The translations under genes were made by a program, and so were the position numbers. Below are positions 1-7,837 of a DNA stretch of 64,000 nt, one piece after another. Within the stretch, counting starts at the first letter, position 1. Each line of letters begins with the position of its first letter. The DNA is from CAZDKK01 sp964506245 (GTDB taxonomy: Bacteria > Eisenbacteria > RBG-16-71-46 > CAIMUX01 > WJJG01): the NCBI GenBank assembly GCA_964506245.1, contig CAZDKK010000001.1, forward strand, positions 124,001 through 188,000, given 5' to 3'. Below the pieces are notes generated by a model, which saw only the letters and a list, made by a program, of their open reading frames with translations, was not told where the DNA came from and did no database searches.

Positions 1-1308
1 CACGGTGCAGAGGAGCGTGACCTCGCGGTTCGCCTCGGTGAGGACCTTGATCTCGACGACCACCTCGCCCCGGTCCGTGAACTTGATGGCGTTGCCCACC
101 AGGTTGACCAGAATCTGGCGCAGCCGCAGCGGATCGCCGCGCAGCTGCTCGGGCACGCCGGCATGCACGTGGTGGATCAGCTCGAGGCCCTTCTCCGCCA
201 GGTGCTGCGCCATCATCCCGGCGACCTGGTCGAGGATCTCGCGGATGTCGAAGTCGATCGCCTCGAGGTCGATCTTGTCAGCCTCGATCTTCGACAGGTC
301 CAGGATGTCGTTCAGCAGGCTCAGCAGCGACTCCGAGGAGGTCTTGACCGCGCTGAGGTACTCCCGCTGCTCGGGTGTCAACCCGGTGGTGAGCACCAGA
401 TCGGTCATTCCGATGATCGCGTTCATCGGCGTGCGGATCTCGTGGCTCATGTTGGCGAGGAAGCGGCTCTTGGCGCTGCTGGCTGCCTCGGCGCCCAGGG
501 CCATGCGATGGGCGAGGAGCAACTCTGCCTCGGCGCGCTTGCGCTCGCTGATGTCGAAGAGGATGCCGCGGATGCCCACCGACCGCTGATGGCGCACGAT
601 CGGCGTGGCCCGCGCGAGGACCGGGATGGTGGTGCCGTCCTTGCGTTGCACGCTGTACTCGAAGCTGCGCAGGCTCTTGCCCAGCAGGACCTTGAGGATG
701 TTCTCCCGCACCAGCTCGCGGTCGGACTCGGCGAAGAGCCGCGGCAGATCGAGGCCGTTGGCGAACTCCTCCTCACTGTATCCGGTCATCTCGCGCGCTT
801 GGCGGTTGACGAAGGTCAGGCGGAAGTGCTCGTCCATCTCGAAGACGATCTCCGGCAACATCTCGGCCAGCTCCCGAAAGCGCTCTTCGCCTTCGCGCAG
901 CGCGGCCTCGGCGCCCCGGCGCTCGGCCCGGACAGCCGCCTCGCGGATCTCGCGCTCGACCACCGGGACCAGGCGGGCGAGGTGGGCCTTGTCCAGGTAG
1001 TCATGAGCGCCGGCCCGCATGGCCGCGACGGCCGCATCCTCGCCAATCGCTCCCGAGATGAGGATGAAGGGCAGGTCCTGCCCTGACTCCTGCAGGATCT
1101 GCAGAGCCTGGAGGCCGCTGAACGCGGGCAGGCTGTAGTCGGAGATCACCGCGTCCCAGGGACCGCTCGCGAGAGCGGCGCGCATGGCCGCGGCCGTGTC
1201 GACGCGCAGGCAGGTGACGTCATAGCCCCCGCGTTCGAGGGCGTAGATGACGAGGTCGGTGTCGTCGATGGAGTCTTCGACGTGCAGCACCCGCAGGCGG
1301 GTCGGCAT
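1..1308 (-). CDS. Hybrid sensor histidine kinase (receiver-PAS-HisKA-HATPase), C-terminus beyond window
   Basis: A frame with no stop runs from the ATG at 1308 to the window edge, so the C-terminus is missing. Reading from the start: a receiver domain at about residues 1-120 with phospho-acceptor D57 (SDYSLP) and the acidic HVEDS patch; a PAS domain at about 145-265; a HisKA dimerisation domain with H289 in MSHEIRTP; and the start of an HATPase domain with N406 in NLVGNAIKFT. No membrane segment is visible, so it is probably a cytosolic kinase that receives phosphate or input through its own N-terminal receiver. The start is preceded by AAAGGA. The receiver closely resembles that of the GGDEF-EAL protein at 61.8-63.9 kb (shared SGLQALxxLQ and MRAGAHDYLxK stretches). 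The ligand and partner regulator are unknown. Confidence 0.9.
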   Translation of the reverse strand, partial: MPTRLRVLHVEDSIDDTDLVIYALERGGYDVTCLRVDTAAAMRAALASGPWDAVISDYSLPAFSGLQALQILQESGQDLPFILISGAIGEDAAVAAMRAGAHDYLDKAHLARLVPVVEREIREAAVRAERRGAEAALREGEERFRELAEMLPEIVFEMDEHFRLTFVNRQAREMTGYSEEEFANGLDLPRLFAESDRELVRENILKVLLGKSLRSFEYSVQRKDGTTIPVLARATPIVRHQRSVGIRGILFDISERKRAEAELLLAHRMALGAEAASSAKSRFLANMSHEIRTPMNAIIGMTDLVLTTGLTPEQREYLSAVKTSSESLLSLLNDILDLSKIEADKIDLEAIDFDIREILDQVAGMMAQHLAEKGLELIHHVHAGVPEQLRGDPLRLRQILVNLVGNAIKFTDRGEVVVEIKVLTEANREVTLLCTV

Positions 1309-1416
1309 CCGGTCAGTCCTTTCGATCTGGGGGGTGTGTGGCTCCCAGCTCAAGGATCGGCGCGCACAGGTCAGTCCTCGCCCCCCCGGATGGCTCGAGG
1401 TCCGGAGGATGGGCCA

Positions 1417-1444
1417 TTGCGTCCCCGGCCGGATGGGGGATAAT
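1417..1444 (+). promoter_or_regulatory. Candidate sigma70 promoter of manA, leaderless configuration
   Basis: TTGCGT at 1417-1422 and GATAAT at 1439-1444 are separated by 16 bases. Initiation 7-8 bases after the -10 would fall on or next to the ATG at 1452, so the mRNA would have almost no 5' leader. Seen by eye only. Confidence 0.5.
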
Positions 1445-1451
1445 CCCGTCC

Positions 1452-2414
1452 ATGGGCGCGCCGAGGCTGTATCCCCTTCTCTTTTCACCCATCTACAAGG
1501 ACTACCCCTGGGGTGGGCGGTGGCTCGAATCCGCCTATGGTCGTGCCCTCCCGGGCCCGATTGCGGCCGAGTCCTGGGAGATCGCCGACCGCCCCGAGGG
1601 CATGAGCCTCGTCGCCAACGGGCCCGAGGCCGGGGCCCCGCTGGGGGATCTCGTGGCGCGCTGGGGCGAGAGGCTGGTCGGGGGCGCGGGGGGATCCCGC
1701 TTCCCTCTGCTCTGCAAGATCCTGGATGCCCGGGAGCGGCTGAGCCTCCAGGTTCACCCGGACGAGGCTGGGGCCCAGCGAACCGGGGGCGAGCCCAAGT
1801 CGGAGATGTGGGTCGCGTTGGGCGCGGACCCGGGGGCGCGGGTGCTGGTGGGACTGCGCCCGGGCGTCGACCGGGCCTCCTTCGAGCGCGCCCTGGCGGA
1901 AGGGCGGGTCGAGGCGTGCCTGGGCTCGGTCGTGATGGCCCCCGGGACGGTGGTCGCTGTCCCCGGTGGGCGTCTACACGCCATCGACGCGGGCTGCCGG
2001 CTCTATGAGATTCAGCAGAACTCCGACACCACCTACCGGGTGCACGACTGGGGGCGTCCTCGCCCGCTCCACCTGCGCGAAGCACTCGAGGTGATTGCCT
2101 GGGACGATGTCGGCGCGGCCCCGGCGGCTCCCCGCCCGCTGCCCGGCCAGCCGGGCCTCCAGCGATGGGAACTGGTGCGCACCAAGCACTTCCAGGCTCA
2201 GCGCCTCCTTCTGACCGGTGCCCTGGAGGCTCGGAACGACGGCGGGAGCTTCCACATCTTCTTCCTCATCCGGGGCAGGCTGTCGGTCGTGGGAGGAGGG
2301 ATGGGCGTCGATCTGACGCCGGGCACGACCTGCCTCCTGCCCGCGGCCCTGAGCGCCTACGTGCTCGAGCCGCAGCGGCCCGATCCCGCCGAGCTCCTGC
2401 GGGTCACCCTGTAG
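1452..2414 (+). CDS. manA: Mannose-6-phosphate isomerase, class I (short form)
   Basis: Interconverts mannose-6-phosphate and fructose-6-phosphate in the cytosol, feeding GDP-mannose and glycan synthesis or mannose catabolism. The 320-residue product has the cupin-type class I fold of the short Bacillus-like form. It opens with LSPIY-type sequence (LFSPIYKDYPWGG), then carries the zinc-site stretch LQVHPDE, a GEPKSEMW stretch, and the second metal-ligand region GGRLHAID followed by YEIQQNSDTTYRVHDW. The frame is open for 38 codons upstream, but the ATG at 1452 fits the family N-terminus and lies just downstream of a promoter-like -10. It stands alone between the kinase and gdhA. Function is confident; the start is moderately so. 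Confidence 0.92.
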   Translation: MGAPRLYPLLFSPIYKDYPWGGRWLESAYGRALPGPIAAESWEIADRPEGMSLVANGPEAGAPLGDLVARWGERLVGGAGGSRFPLLCKILDARERLSLQVHPDEAGAQRTGGEPKSEMWVALGADPGARVLVGLRPGVDRASFERALAEGRVEACLGSVVMAPGTVVAVPGGRLHAIDAGCRLYEIQQNSDTTYRVHDWGRPRPLHLREALEVIAWDDVGAAPAAPRPLPGQPGLQRWELVRTKHFQAQRLLLTGALEARNDGGSFHIFFLIRGRLSVVGGGMGVDLTPGTTCLLPAALSAYVLEPQRPDPAELLRVTL

Positions 2415-2491
2415 CCTGGCCGCCTGGTTCGAGCGGCGTCGGCTCGGCCGGGCGATCTGCTTGCTACCTGTGCGACGCGCGCGATGCCATC

Positions 2492-2520
2492 TTGCGGATC
2501 GGCTGAACCCCTGGTAGCCT
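2492..2520 (+). promoter_or_regulatory. Candidate sigma70 promoter of gdhA
   Basis: TTGCGG at 2492-2497, a 17-base spacer and TAGCCT at 2515-2520, about 57 bases upstream of the gdhA start. It has the same TTGCGG/N17 layout as the candidate promoter of hppA. Confidence 0.45.
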
Positions 2521-2583
2521 ATTCGGCCTCGATTCGAACCATGGTCTGATGATCCGTCGTCTCAGGCGCGGCAGGAGGTGTGT

Positions 2584-3945
2584 ATGGCTGGTTCCGTTGC
2601 CGATTTCATGCAGCAGATCATCGCGAAGAACCCGGGGGAGAAGGAGTTCCACCAAGCTGTCCACGAGGTGGTGGAGTCCCTCTGGCCGGTTCTCGAGAAG
2701 CGACCCGAGTACCGCAAGGCGAAGATCCTCGAACGCATCTGCGAACCCGAGCGCGTGTTCATGTTTCGCGTGCCCTGGATCGACGATCGCGGCGAGGTTC
2801 AGATCAACCGCGGCTTCCGCATCCAGATGAACAGCGCGATCGGGCCCTACAAGGGCGGCCTGCGCTTCCACCCCAGCGTGAACCTCGGCATCCTCAAGTT
2901 CCTCGCCTTCGAGCAGGTCTTCAAGAACAGCCTGACGACCCTGCCCATGGGCGGCGGCAAGGGCGGCTCGGACTTCGACCCCAAGGGCAAGAGCGACGTG
3001 GAGGTCATGCGGTTCTGCCAGAGCTTCATGACCGAGCTGTTCCGCCACATCGGCGCAGACACCGACGTGCCGGCTGGCGACATCGGCGTCGGCGGCCGTG
3101 AGATCGGCTATCTCTTCGGCCAGTACAAGAGGCTGCGCAACGAATTCACTGGCGTGCTCACGGGCAAGGGCCTCAACTGGGGCGGCAGCCTCATCCGGCC
3201 CGAGGCGACTGGCTACGGCTCCGTCTACTTCGCGGCCGAGATGCTCAACACGCGCGGCGAGACCCTGCAGGGCAAGACCGCGCTCGTCTCGGGCAGCGGC
3301 AACGTCGCGCAGTACACGGTCGAGAAGCTCCTCGACCTGGGCGCCAAGCCGCTCACGATGTCCGACTCGAACGGCTACATCTACGACGAGGCCGGGATCA
3401 CGCGCGAGAAGCTCGCCTTCGCGAAGGAGCTGAAGAACGTGCGCCGCGGCCGCATCAAGGAATACGCCGACAAGTTCAAGGGCGCGGTCTATACACCGAT
3501 CACGTCCGGCGCCGATCACAACCCACTCTGGACCCACAAGGCCCAGTGCGCGTTCCCGAGCGCTACGCAGAACGAGATCAATGCCAAGGATGCCGAGAAT
3601 CTCGTGAAGAACGGCGTTCTCGTCGTCTCCGAGGGTGCCAACATGCCGACCACGCCCGAGGGCGTGAAGATCTTCCTCGAGCAGAAGATCCTCTACGGAC
3701 CGGGCAAGGCGGCCAACGCGGGCGGCGTGTCGACCTCGGGTCTGGAGATGAGCCAGAACAGCCTGCGCCTCTCCTGGTCGCGGGAAGAAGTCGACCAGCG
3801 CCTGCACGGCATCATGAAGGCGATCCACAAGGCGGCCTACGACGCGGCCGAGTGGGTCGGGACGCCGGGCAACTACGTCAACGGCGCCAACATCGCGGGC
3901 TTCCTCAAGGTGGCCGATGCGATGATGGATCAGGGCGTGGTGTAG
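2584..3945 (+). CDS. gdhA: Glutamate dehydrogenase, hexameric NADP-type
   Basis: Catalyses reversible reductive amination of 2-oxoglutarate to glutamate, assimilating ammonium. At 453 residues it matches the class I hexameric family (E. coli GdhA is about 450). The N-terminal substrate domain carries RIQMNSAIGPYKGG, the catalytic-lysine region PMGGGKGGSDFDPKGKSD, and PAGDIGVGGREIGYL. The Rossmann domain starts at VSGSGNVAQY. The C-terminal half has GGVSTSGLEMSQN, typical of NADP-type enzymes. A GTG lies two codons upstream, but the ATG at 2584 is best placed relative to AGGAGG (2573-2578). Coenzyme preference is inferred from family resemblance. It is monocistronic, with a promoter-like element upstream and a strong hairpin downstream. 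Confidence 0.95.
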   Translation: MAGSVADFMQQIIAKNPGEKEFHQAVHEVVESLWPVLEKRPEYRKAKILERICEPERVFMFRVPWIDDRGEVQINRGFRIQMNSAIGPYKGGLRFHPSVNLGILKFLAFEQVFKNSLTTLPMGGGKGGSDFDPKGKSDVEVMRFCQSFMTELFRHIGADTDVPAGDIGVGGREIGYLFGQYKRLRNEFTGVLTGKGLNWGGSLIRPEATGYGSVYFAAEMLNTRGETLQGKTALVSGSGNVAQYTVEKLLDLGAKPLTMSDSNGYIYDEAGITREKLAFAKELKNVRRGRIKEYADKFKGAVYTPITSGADHNPLWTHKAQCAFPSATQNEINAKDAENLVKNGVLVVSEGANMPTTPEGVKIFLEQKILYGPGKAANAGGVSTSGLEMSQNSLRLSWSREEVDQRLHGIMKAIHKAAYDAAEWVGTPGNYVNGANIAGFLKVADAMMDQGVV

Positions 3946-3970
3946 CGGCGGCGCTCCAGGCAAGATCACG

Positions 3971-4006
3971 ACGGGCGGTCGGAGCCGAGGGCTCGGGCCG
4001 CCCGTT
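3971..4006. terminator. Bidirectional terminator-like hairpin between gdhA and the small membrane protein gene
   Basis: ACGGGCGG (3971-3978) pairs with CCGCCCGT (3998-4005), and inside it GAGCC (3982-3986) pairs with GGCTC (3990-3994). It sits between two convergent stop codons and abuts the stop of the minus-strand gene. Confidence 0.6.
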
Positions 4007-4222
4007 CTACTTGTCGGCGGAGCCCTTCTTGTCCTTCTCGCGGCGGCCGAGGCTGTCCCAATCCCGGGAGATGCGCAGCCGCCGCCTGCCGCTCAGCCCG
4101 CGCCGGGGTCTCTCCTCAGGCGACCGGCCTTGCGTCATTTCAGCCGTCTTCATGCGATAAAACAGGTAGCCGGACAGGGCGGCGAAGACCAACAAGTACG
4201 GCAAGACTCCGCGAAAGCTCAT
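4007..4222 (-). CDS. Small single-pass membrane protein, unknown function
   Basis: A 71-residue protein with an N-terminal hydrophobic stretch (LPYLLVFAALSGYLFY, about residues 7-22) followed by a strongly basic, charged tail (many Arg/Lys). A single-pass membrane protein with a cytosolic tail is likely. The ATG at 4222 has a good GGAGGTGG ribosome site, which argues that it is a real gene. It lies about 40 bases downstream of the mobA-fdhD fusion on the same strand, so the two may be co-transcribed. Its size and layout recall small accessory subunits of membrane complexes, but I do not recognise the family. Confidence 0.55.
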   Translation of the reverse strand: MSFRGVLPYLLVFAALSGYLFYRMKTAEMTQGRSPEERPRRGLSGRRRLRISRDWDSLGRREKDKKGSADK

Positions 4223-4263
4223 GGTCCACCTCCCCGAGGAGTCCTGGTTCGGGCCGACCCGAC

Positions 4264-6000
4264 CTAGGCTGTGAACGCCACCCGATCCGCCCGCGAGTAG
4301 ACCGTGAAGTCCTCGCCGCGGGCGAAGCCGATCAGCGTGATCCCCATCTCCCGCGCTCGGAGCACCGCCTGGTGCGTCGGGCCGCCGCGCGCGAGGACGA
4401 TGGCGATCCCGGCCCGGCGCGCCTTGTGGAGGATCTCGGACGAGATCCTGCCCGAACAGACCAAGACCGTGCCCTCGAACCATTCGCCCGCGAGCAATCG
4501 GCGGCCGATGACCTTGTCCACCGCGCAGTGGCGCGCAACGTCGTCGATGCACTCATCGGGGACGGCGCCGCGATCGCTCAGCGCCGCGCTGTGAACGGCT
4601 CCGGTATCCCGAAACACCTGGGAACAATGTTGGAGCCACTTGGCCAGATCCGCGATCTGGGCAGGGGTCAGGCGCTCCGTCGAGGTCAACGGCTGCCTCA
4701 GCCCCGTCTCGCTCAGGCTCGAATAGACAATCCCACGGCCACAGCCGGCCGTGTACATCCGCCCGGCCACGAGATCGGGCGTTGGCGTCCGGCTGAGATC
4801 GCAGGTCACCGTCCAACGGGTCGTGTCCACGGTGAGCGACAGGACGTCCTGCGCCGCATTGATGAAGGCGGAGGAGTAGAGGAATCCCACGGCGAGTTCC
4901 TCGAGATGGGACGGTGAGCAGAGGAGTGTGGCCACCTCGACGCCATTGCCGATGATGGTGCAGGGGACCTCGGTGGCGACCGACTGGGTTGCCTCAGCGA
5001 TGACACCGTGCTTGAGCCGAACCACGTCGACATCGACGCGCGGGCCGAAGTCCCCCCCGGTGGCAGCGTCGTCGCCTGCGCGGGCTGGCACGCCATGGTT
5101 GCGCCCCACGAAACGGTAGTACTCGCGCGGCGTGTTCAGGTTGGTGTACCAGGAGTCGTCTTCCGCCACGACGCGCGCCATCTTGCACAGCGGGAACAAC
5201 TCCGCCACGCGCCGGTGCCCGGCGTCGAGGAGCCGGCGACAAGCGGGGAGCACGGTCTTCCTGTACACGCCGAGCAGTGGTTGATCGCCCCTGCTGGCCG
5301 GCAGGGAGGCGATCACGATGTCATTGTCGTCGCTTCGTGCGAGCATGCTCGCCAGCAGGTGCGGTTCGATCAGGGGTATGTCACAAGCGACGACGATGTT
5401 CACGTCCGCCGCTGAGGCAGACAGCCCCGAGTAGAGCCCCATGAGAGGCCCTTGGTCGCTCACCTCGTCGGGGATCACGGCGTATCGCCCGTAGCGCTCG
5501 ACGCGGTCGCGGCTGGTGACCACGGAGACGTGATCGCACCAGTCCTCGAGCTGCCGGTGCAAGACGTCGATGGCGGCGGTATCACCCACGTGCAGAAAGG
5601 CCTTGTCGATGCCCATGCGGCGGCTGCGGCCGCCGGCCAAGATCAGACCCGCGACGGGTGAAGGGCGGGCGCCCGCCAGCCAGGCGACGCGCCGGATCAG
5701 GGCGGGGTCGCACTCGAGCCGGGCGGCCAGATCGGCCACCTTCCCAGCGGCGAGGGGGGCACCGCGCACGATGTCGGCCTCGCGGCGGTCCCGGGGTGCG
5801 CTCCCGGGCGGGGCGGTGCTCCCGAGGTCGATCAGGCAGTCGGCAGTGGTGTCCACGGACCGGCTCTGGCACTCGGTCACGCGCCAATCGACACCGGTCA
5901 GCCAGTGCTGCAGCGCCTGGACCAGCCACGTGGGGCTGATGGTTATACGCGGCCCCGCGACAAGGATCGTCTTCATGGTGTTTACGTCAAACCCCTCCAT
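4264..6000 (-). CDS. MobA-FdhD fusion: molybdenum-cofactor guanylyltransferase joined to formate dehydrogenase sulfurtransferase
   Basis: One reading frame of about 578 residues contains three parts. Residues 1-115 form an unrecognised N-terminal segment (LVAGPRITISPTW). Residues 117-300 are MobA-like, with the GTP-binding LILAGGRSRRMGIDKAFL and the DxP-type site ACDIPLI; this enzyme attaches GMP to molybdopterin. Residues 327-578 are FdhD-like (EVPCTIIGNG, EELAVGFLY, GAVHSAAL, SGRISSEILHKARRAGI), which passes sulfur to the Mo cofactor for formate dehydrogenase. The FdhD loop reads AGCGRGIVY, so it has one Cys rather than the CxxC of E. coli. The fusion links two successive steps of bis-MGD maturation, and the gene lies next to the fdhA locus on the other strand. 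The start could be ATG 6000 or ATG 5976; neither has an ideal ribosome site. Confidence 0.88.
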   Translation of the reverse strand: MEGFDVNTMKTILVAGPRITISPTWLVQALQHWLTGVDWRVTECQSRSVDTTADCLIDLGSTAPPGSAPRDRREADIVRGAPLAAGKVADLAARLECDPALIRRVAWLAGARPSPVAGLILAGGRSRRMGIDKAFLHVGDTAAIDVLHRQLEDWCDHVSVVTSRDRVERYGRYAVIPDEVSDQGPLMGLYSGLSASAADVNIVVACDIPLIEPHLLASMLARSDDNDIVIASLPASRGDQPLLGVYRKTVLPACRRLLDAGHRRVAELFPLCKMARVVAEDDSWYTNLNTPREYYRFVGRNHGVPARAGDDAATGGDFGPRVDVDVVRLKHGVIAEATQSVATEVPCTIIGNGVEVATLLCSPSHLEELAVGFLYSSAFINAAQDVLSLTVDTTRWTVTCDLSRTPTPDLVAGRMYTAGCGRGIVYSSLSETGLRQPLTSTERLTPAQIADLAKWLQHCSQVFRDTGAVHSAALSDRGAVPDECIDDVARHCAVDKVIGRRLLAGEWFEGTVLVCSGRISSEILHKARRAGIAIVLARGGPTHQAVLRAREMGITLIGFARGEDFTVYSRADRVAFTA

Positions 6001-6045
6001 CAAGCCAGCCTAGCATGCCGCACCCCAGGCCGGAAGGCGCTCCCC

Positions 6046-6069
6046 TAATATGCTCGCGGGGGAATATTA
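6046..6069. promoter_or_regulatory. AT-rich inverted repeat in the mobA-fdhD / hdrC divergent intergenic region
   Basis: TAATAT (6046-6051) and ATATTA (6064-6069) form a symmetric pair 12 bases apart in otherwise GC-rich DNA. On the minus strand the same bases offer TTGTAA and TATTAG 16 bases apart, a promoter-like arrangement for the fusion gene. It could be an operator overlapping a promoter. Confidence 0.35.
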
Positions 6070-6281
6070 CAAGCACAGGCGGGGCAATCAAGGGGTGTGT
6101 CCGACCGCTCGCGAAACCCAAATCCAGTGGCGCGTGGCATGCGTGCGGAGTAGTGTATCCGGGATTGACATGAGAGCCCATGCCCAGCCCTTCACGGGGT
6201 ACGCAACAGCCGGACCTCGGGGCCCGAGGGGAGCCGCATCTCGGCTGGGGACACCGGGCCATCGGCGACGAGGAGGTTTCG

Positions 6282-6854
6282 ATGACAGCAACCGCCACTC
6301 AGGGGCGAGTCCCTGCTTTTCTCGATCGGGTCGTCGCGGCGACACCCGGTGACTGCCGGTTGGGGATGTGCATTCAGTGCGGCACTTGTGGCGGGTCCTG
6401 TCCATCGGGTGCGGACATGGACCACACGCCGCGTGCCCTCTTCGCTCTGATCAATGCCGGTATGAAGGACATCGTGCTGCGCAGTAACACGCCCTGGTAC
6501 TGCGTCTCCTGCTACTACTGCACTGTCCGCTGCCCGCAGGAAGTCCACATCACCGACATCATGTACACTCTCAAGCGCATCGCGGTCCAGGAGAAGGGGT
6601 TCGACGATTCCAAGGCCCCGGACTTCTCGAAAACGTTCATCTACTGGGTCGAGGCCTACGGCCGCGCCTTCGAGCTGGGGCTGATGGGTGTACACATGCT
6701 CCGGCACAATCCGTTTGGCGCGTTCAAGATCGCCGGCATGGGCACGGGCATGCTCTCGAAGCACAGAATGGCCTTCAAACCCACGCGCATCAAGAACCTG
6801 AACAGCTTGAAGGCCATCCTGGCGAAGGCCAAGGAATTGGAGGCTTCGGCATGA
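6282..6854 (+). CDS. hdrC: Heterodisulfide reductase subunit C-like iron-sulfur protein
   Basis: A small electron carrier that links HdrA to the HdrB active site. The 190-residue product has two 4Fe-4S binding motifs, CIQCGTCGGSCPSG (about residues 28-41) and CVSCYYCTVRCP (about 75-86), in an alpha-helical setting as in HdrC/GlpC proteins. The start is fixed by AGGAGG at 6271-6276, five bases before the ATG; longer in-frame starts lack such a site. It is the first gene of hdrC-hdrB-hdrA-mvhD-Fe/S protein-fdhA, and its TGA overlaps the hdrB ATG. There is no membrane segment, so this is the soluble HdrABC type and not HdrDE. Confidence 0.9.
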   Translation: MTATATQGRVPAFLDRVVAATPGDCRLGMCIQCGTCGGSCPSGADMDHTPRALFALINAGMKDIVLRSNTPWYCVSCYYCTVRCPQEVHITDIMYTLKRIAVQEKGFDDSKAPDFSKTFIYWVEAYGRAFELGLMGVHMLRHNPFGAFKIAGMGTGMLSKHRMAFKPTRIKNLNSLKAILAKAKELEASA

Positions 6855-7828
6855 AGTACAGTTACTTCCCCGGATGCTCCCTCGAGCGCAATGCGGCCGC
6901 CTACCACATCTCGGCCCTGGCGGTGGCCAAGCCGCTGGGCATGGAGTTCGCCGAAGTGGAGGACTGGAACTGCTGCGGCGCCACCGAATATGTCTCTCTC
7001 AACCTCACGGCCTCCTACGCGCTCATCGCCCGCAACCTGGCCCAGGCGGCCAAGAATGCCGAGACCACGCAGCTGGTCGCGCCCTGCAGCGCCTGCTACC
7101 TCAACCTGAGGAAGTGCGACAACTACATGGCCAACAGCCCGGCCCTGGCCGAAAAGGTGAACACGGCCTTGGCCGCGGGCGGCCTGGCGTACAAGGGCGG
7201 AACGCTCAAGGTGCGCCACCTGCTGGATGTCATCGTCAATGACATCGGCTGTGAAGCTCTCGCCGCCAAGGTCACGAGGCCCCTGAAAGGCTTGCGGGTC
7301 GTGCCGTACTACGGCTGCATGATCGTCCGCCCGGAGTATCACGGCGAAGCTGCTTTCGACAACGTCGAGCAGCCGACCACGCTGGACAGGCTGCTCGCGG
7401 CGTTGGGCGCCGAGGTGGTGCCCTTCACCCTGAAGGCGGCCTGCTGCGGCGGTCACATGACCCAGATCAGTGAAGGGACTGGCTTCGAGATGATCCGGCG
7501 GCTGGTGAAGAGCGCGTCCGATGGCCGTGCGGATCTGATCGCGACGCTGTGCCCGATGTGCCAGCTCAACCTGGACGCCTTCCAGGGCCCGATGAACAAC
7601 CACTTCAAGACCGACTACAAGATGCCGGTCTTGTACTTCACACAACTGATGGGTCTGGCCTTGGGCATGGATGCGCGATCCCTGGGGATAGGCAGTGAGC
7701 TGGTGGACGCCCGCCGCGCGCTGGGGAAGATCGGAGTCGACGTGCCCCCTCCCGAGCCCGCGGCGACGCCCAAGAAGCCCAAGCGCGATGACAAGTCCCT
7801 GCCCATGCCTCGCATGAGCGGCGTCTAG
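6851..7828 (+). CDS. hdrB: Heterodisulfide reductase subunit B-like protein (two CCG domains)
   Basis: The catalytic subunit of HdrABC complexes; in methanogens it reduces CoM-S-S-CoB on two non-cubane 4Fe-4S clusters. This 325-residue protein has both cysteine-rich CCG domains: FPGCSLE...WNCCGATEY...CSACYLNL in the first half, and YYGCM...ACCGGHMTQ...LCPMCQLNL in the second. The ligand pattern is complete, so the clusters should be present. A bacterium lacking CoM/CoB must use another acceptor, which the sequence does not reveal. Translation is coupled to hdrC by a 4-base overlap, with GGAGG upstream. The C-terminus has a Pro/Lys-rich tail. Confidence 0.9.
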   Translation: MKYSYFPGCSLERNAAAYHISALAVAKPLGMEFAEVEDWNCCGATEYVSLNLTASYALIARNLAQAAKNAETTQLVAPCSACYLNLRKCDNYMANSPALAEKVNTALAAGGLAYKGGTLKVRHLLDVIVNDIGCEALAAKVTRPLKGLRVVPYYGCMIVRPEYHGEAAFDNVEQPTTLDRLLAALGAEVVPFTLKAACCGGHMTQISEGTGFEMIRRLVKSASDGRADLIATLCPMCQLNLDAFQGPMNNHFKTDYKMPVLYFTQLMGLALGMDARSLGIGSELVDARRALGKIGVDVPPPEPAATPKKPKRDDKSLPMPRMSGV

Positions 7829-7837
7829 GAGGTTGCG

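Noticed and set aside
163..1086. A 307-codon open frame on the plus strand
   Set aside because: Antisense to the sensor kinase, whose receiver, PAS and HisKA motifs are unambiguous.
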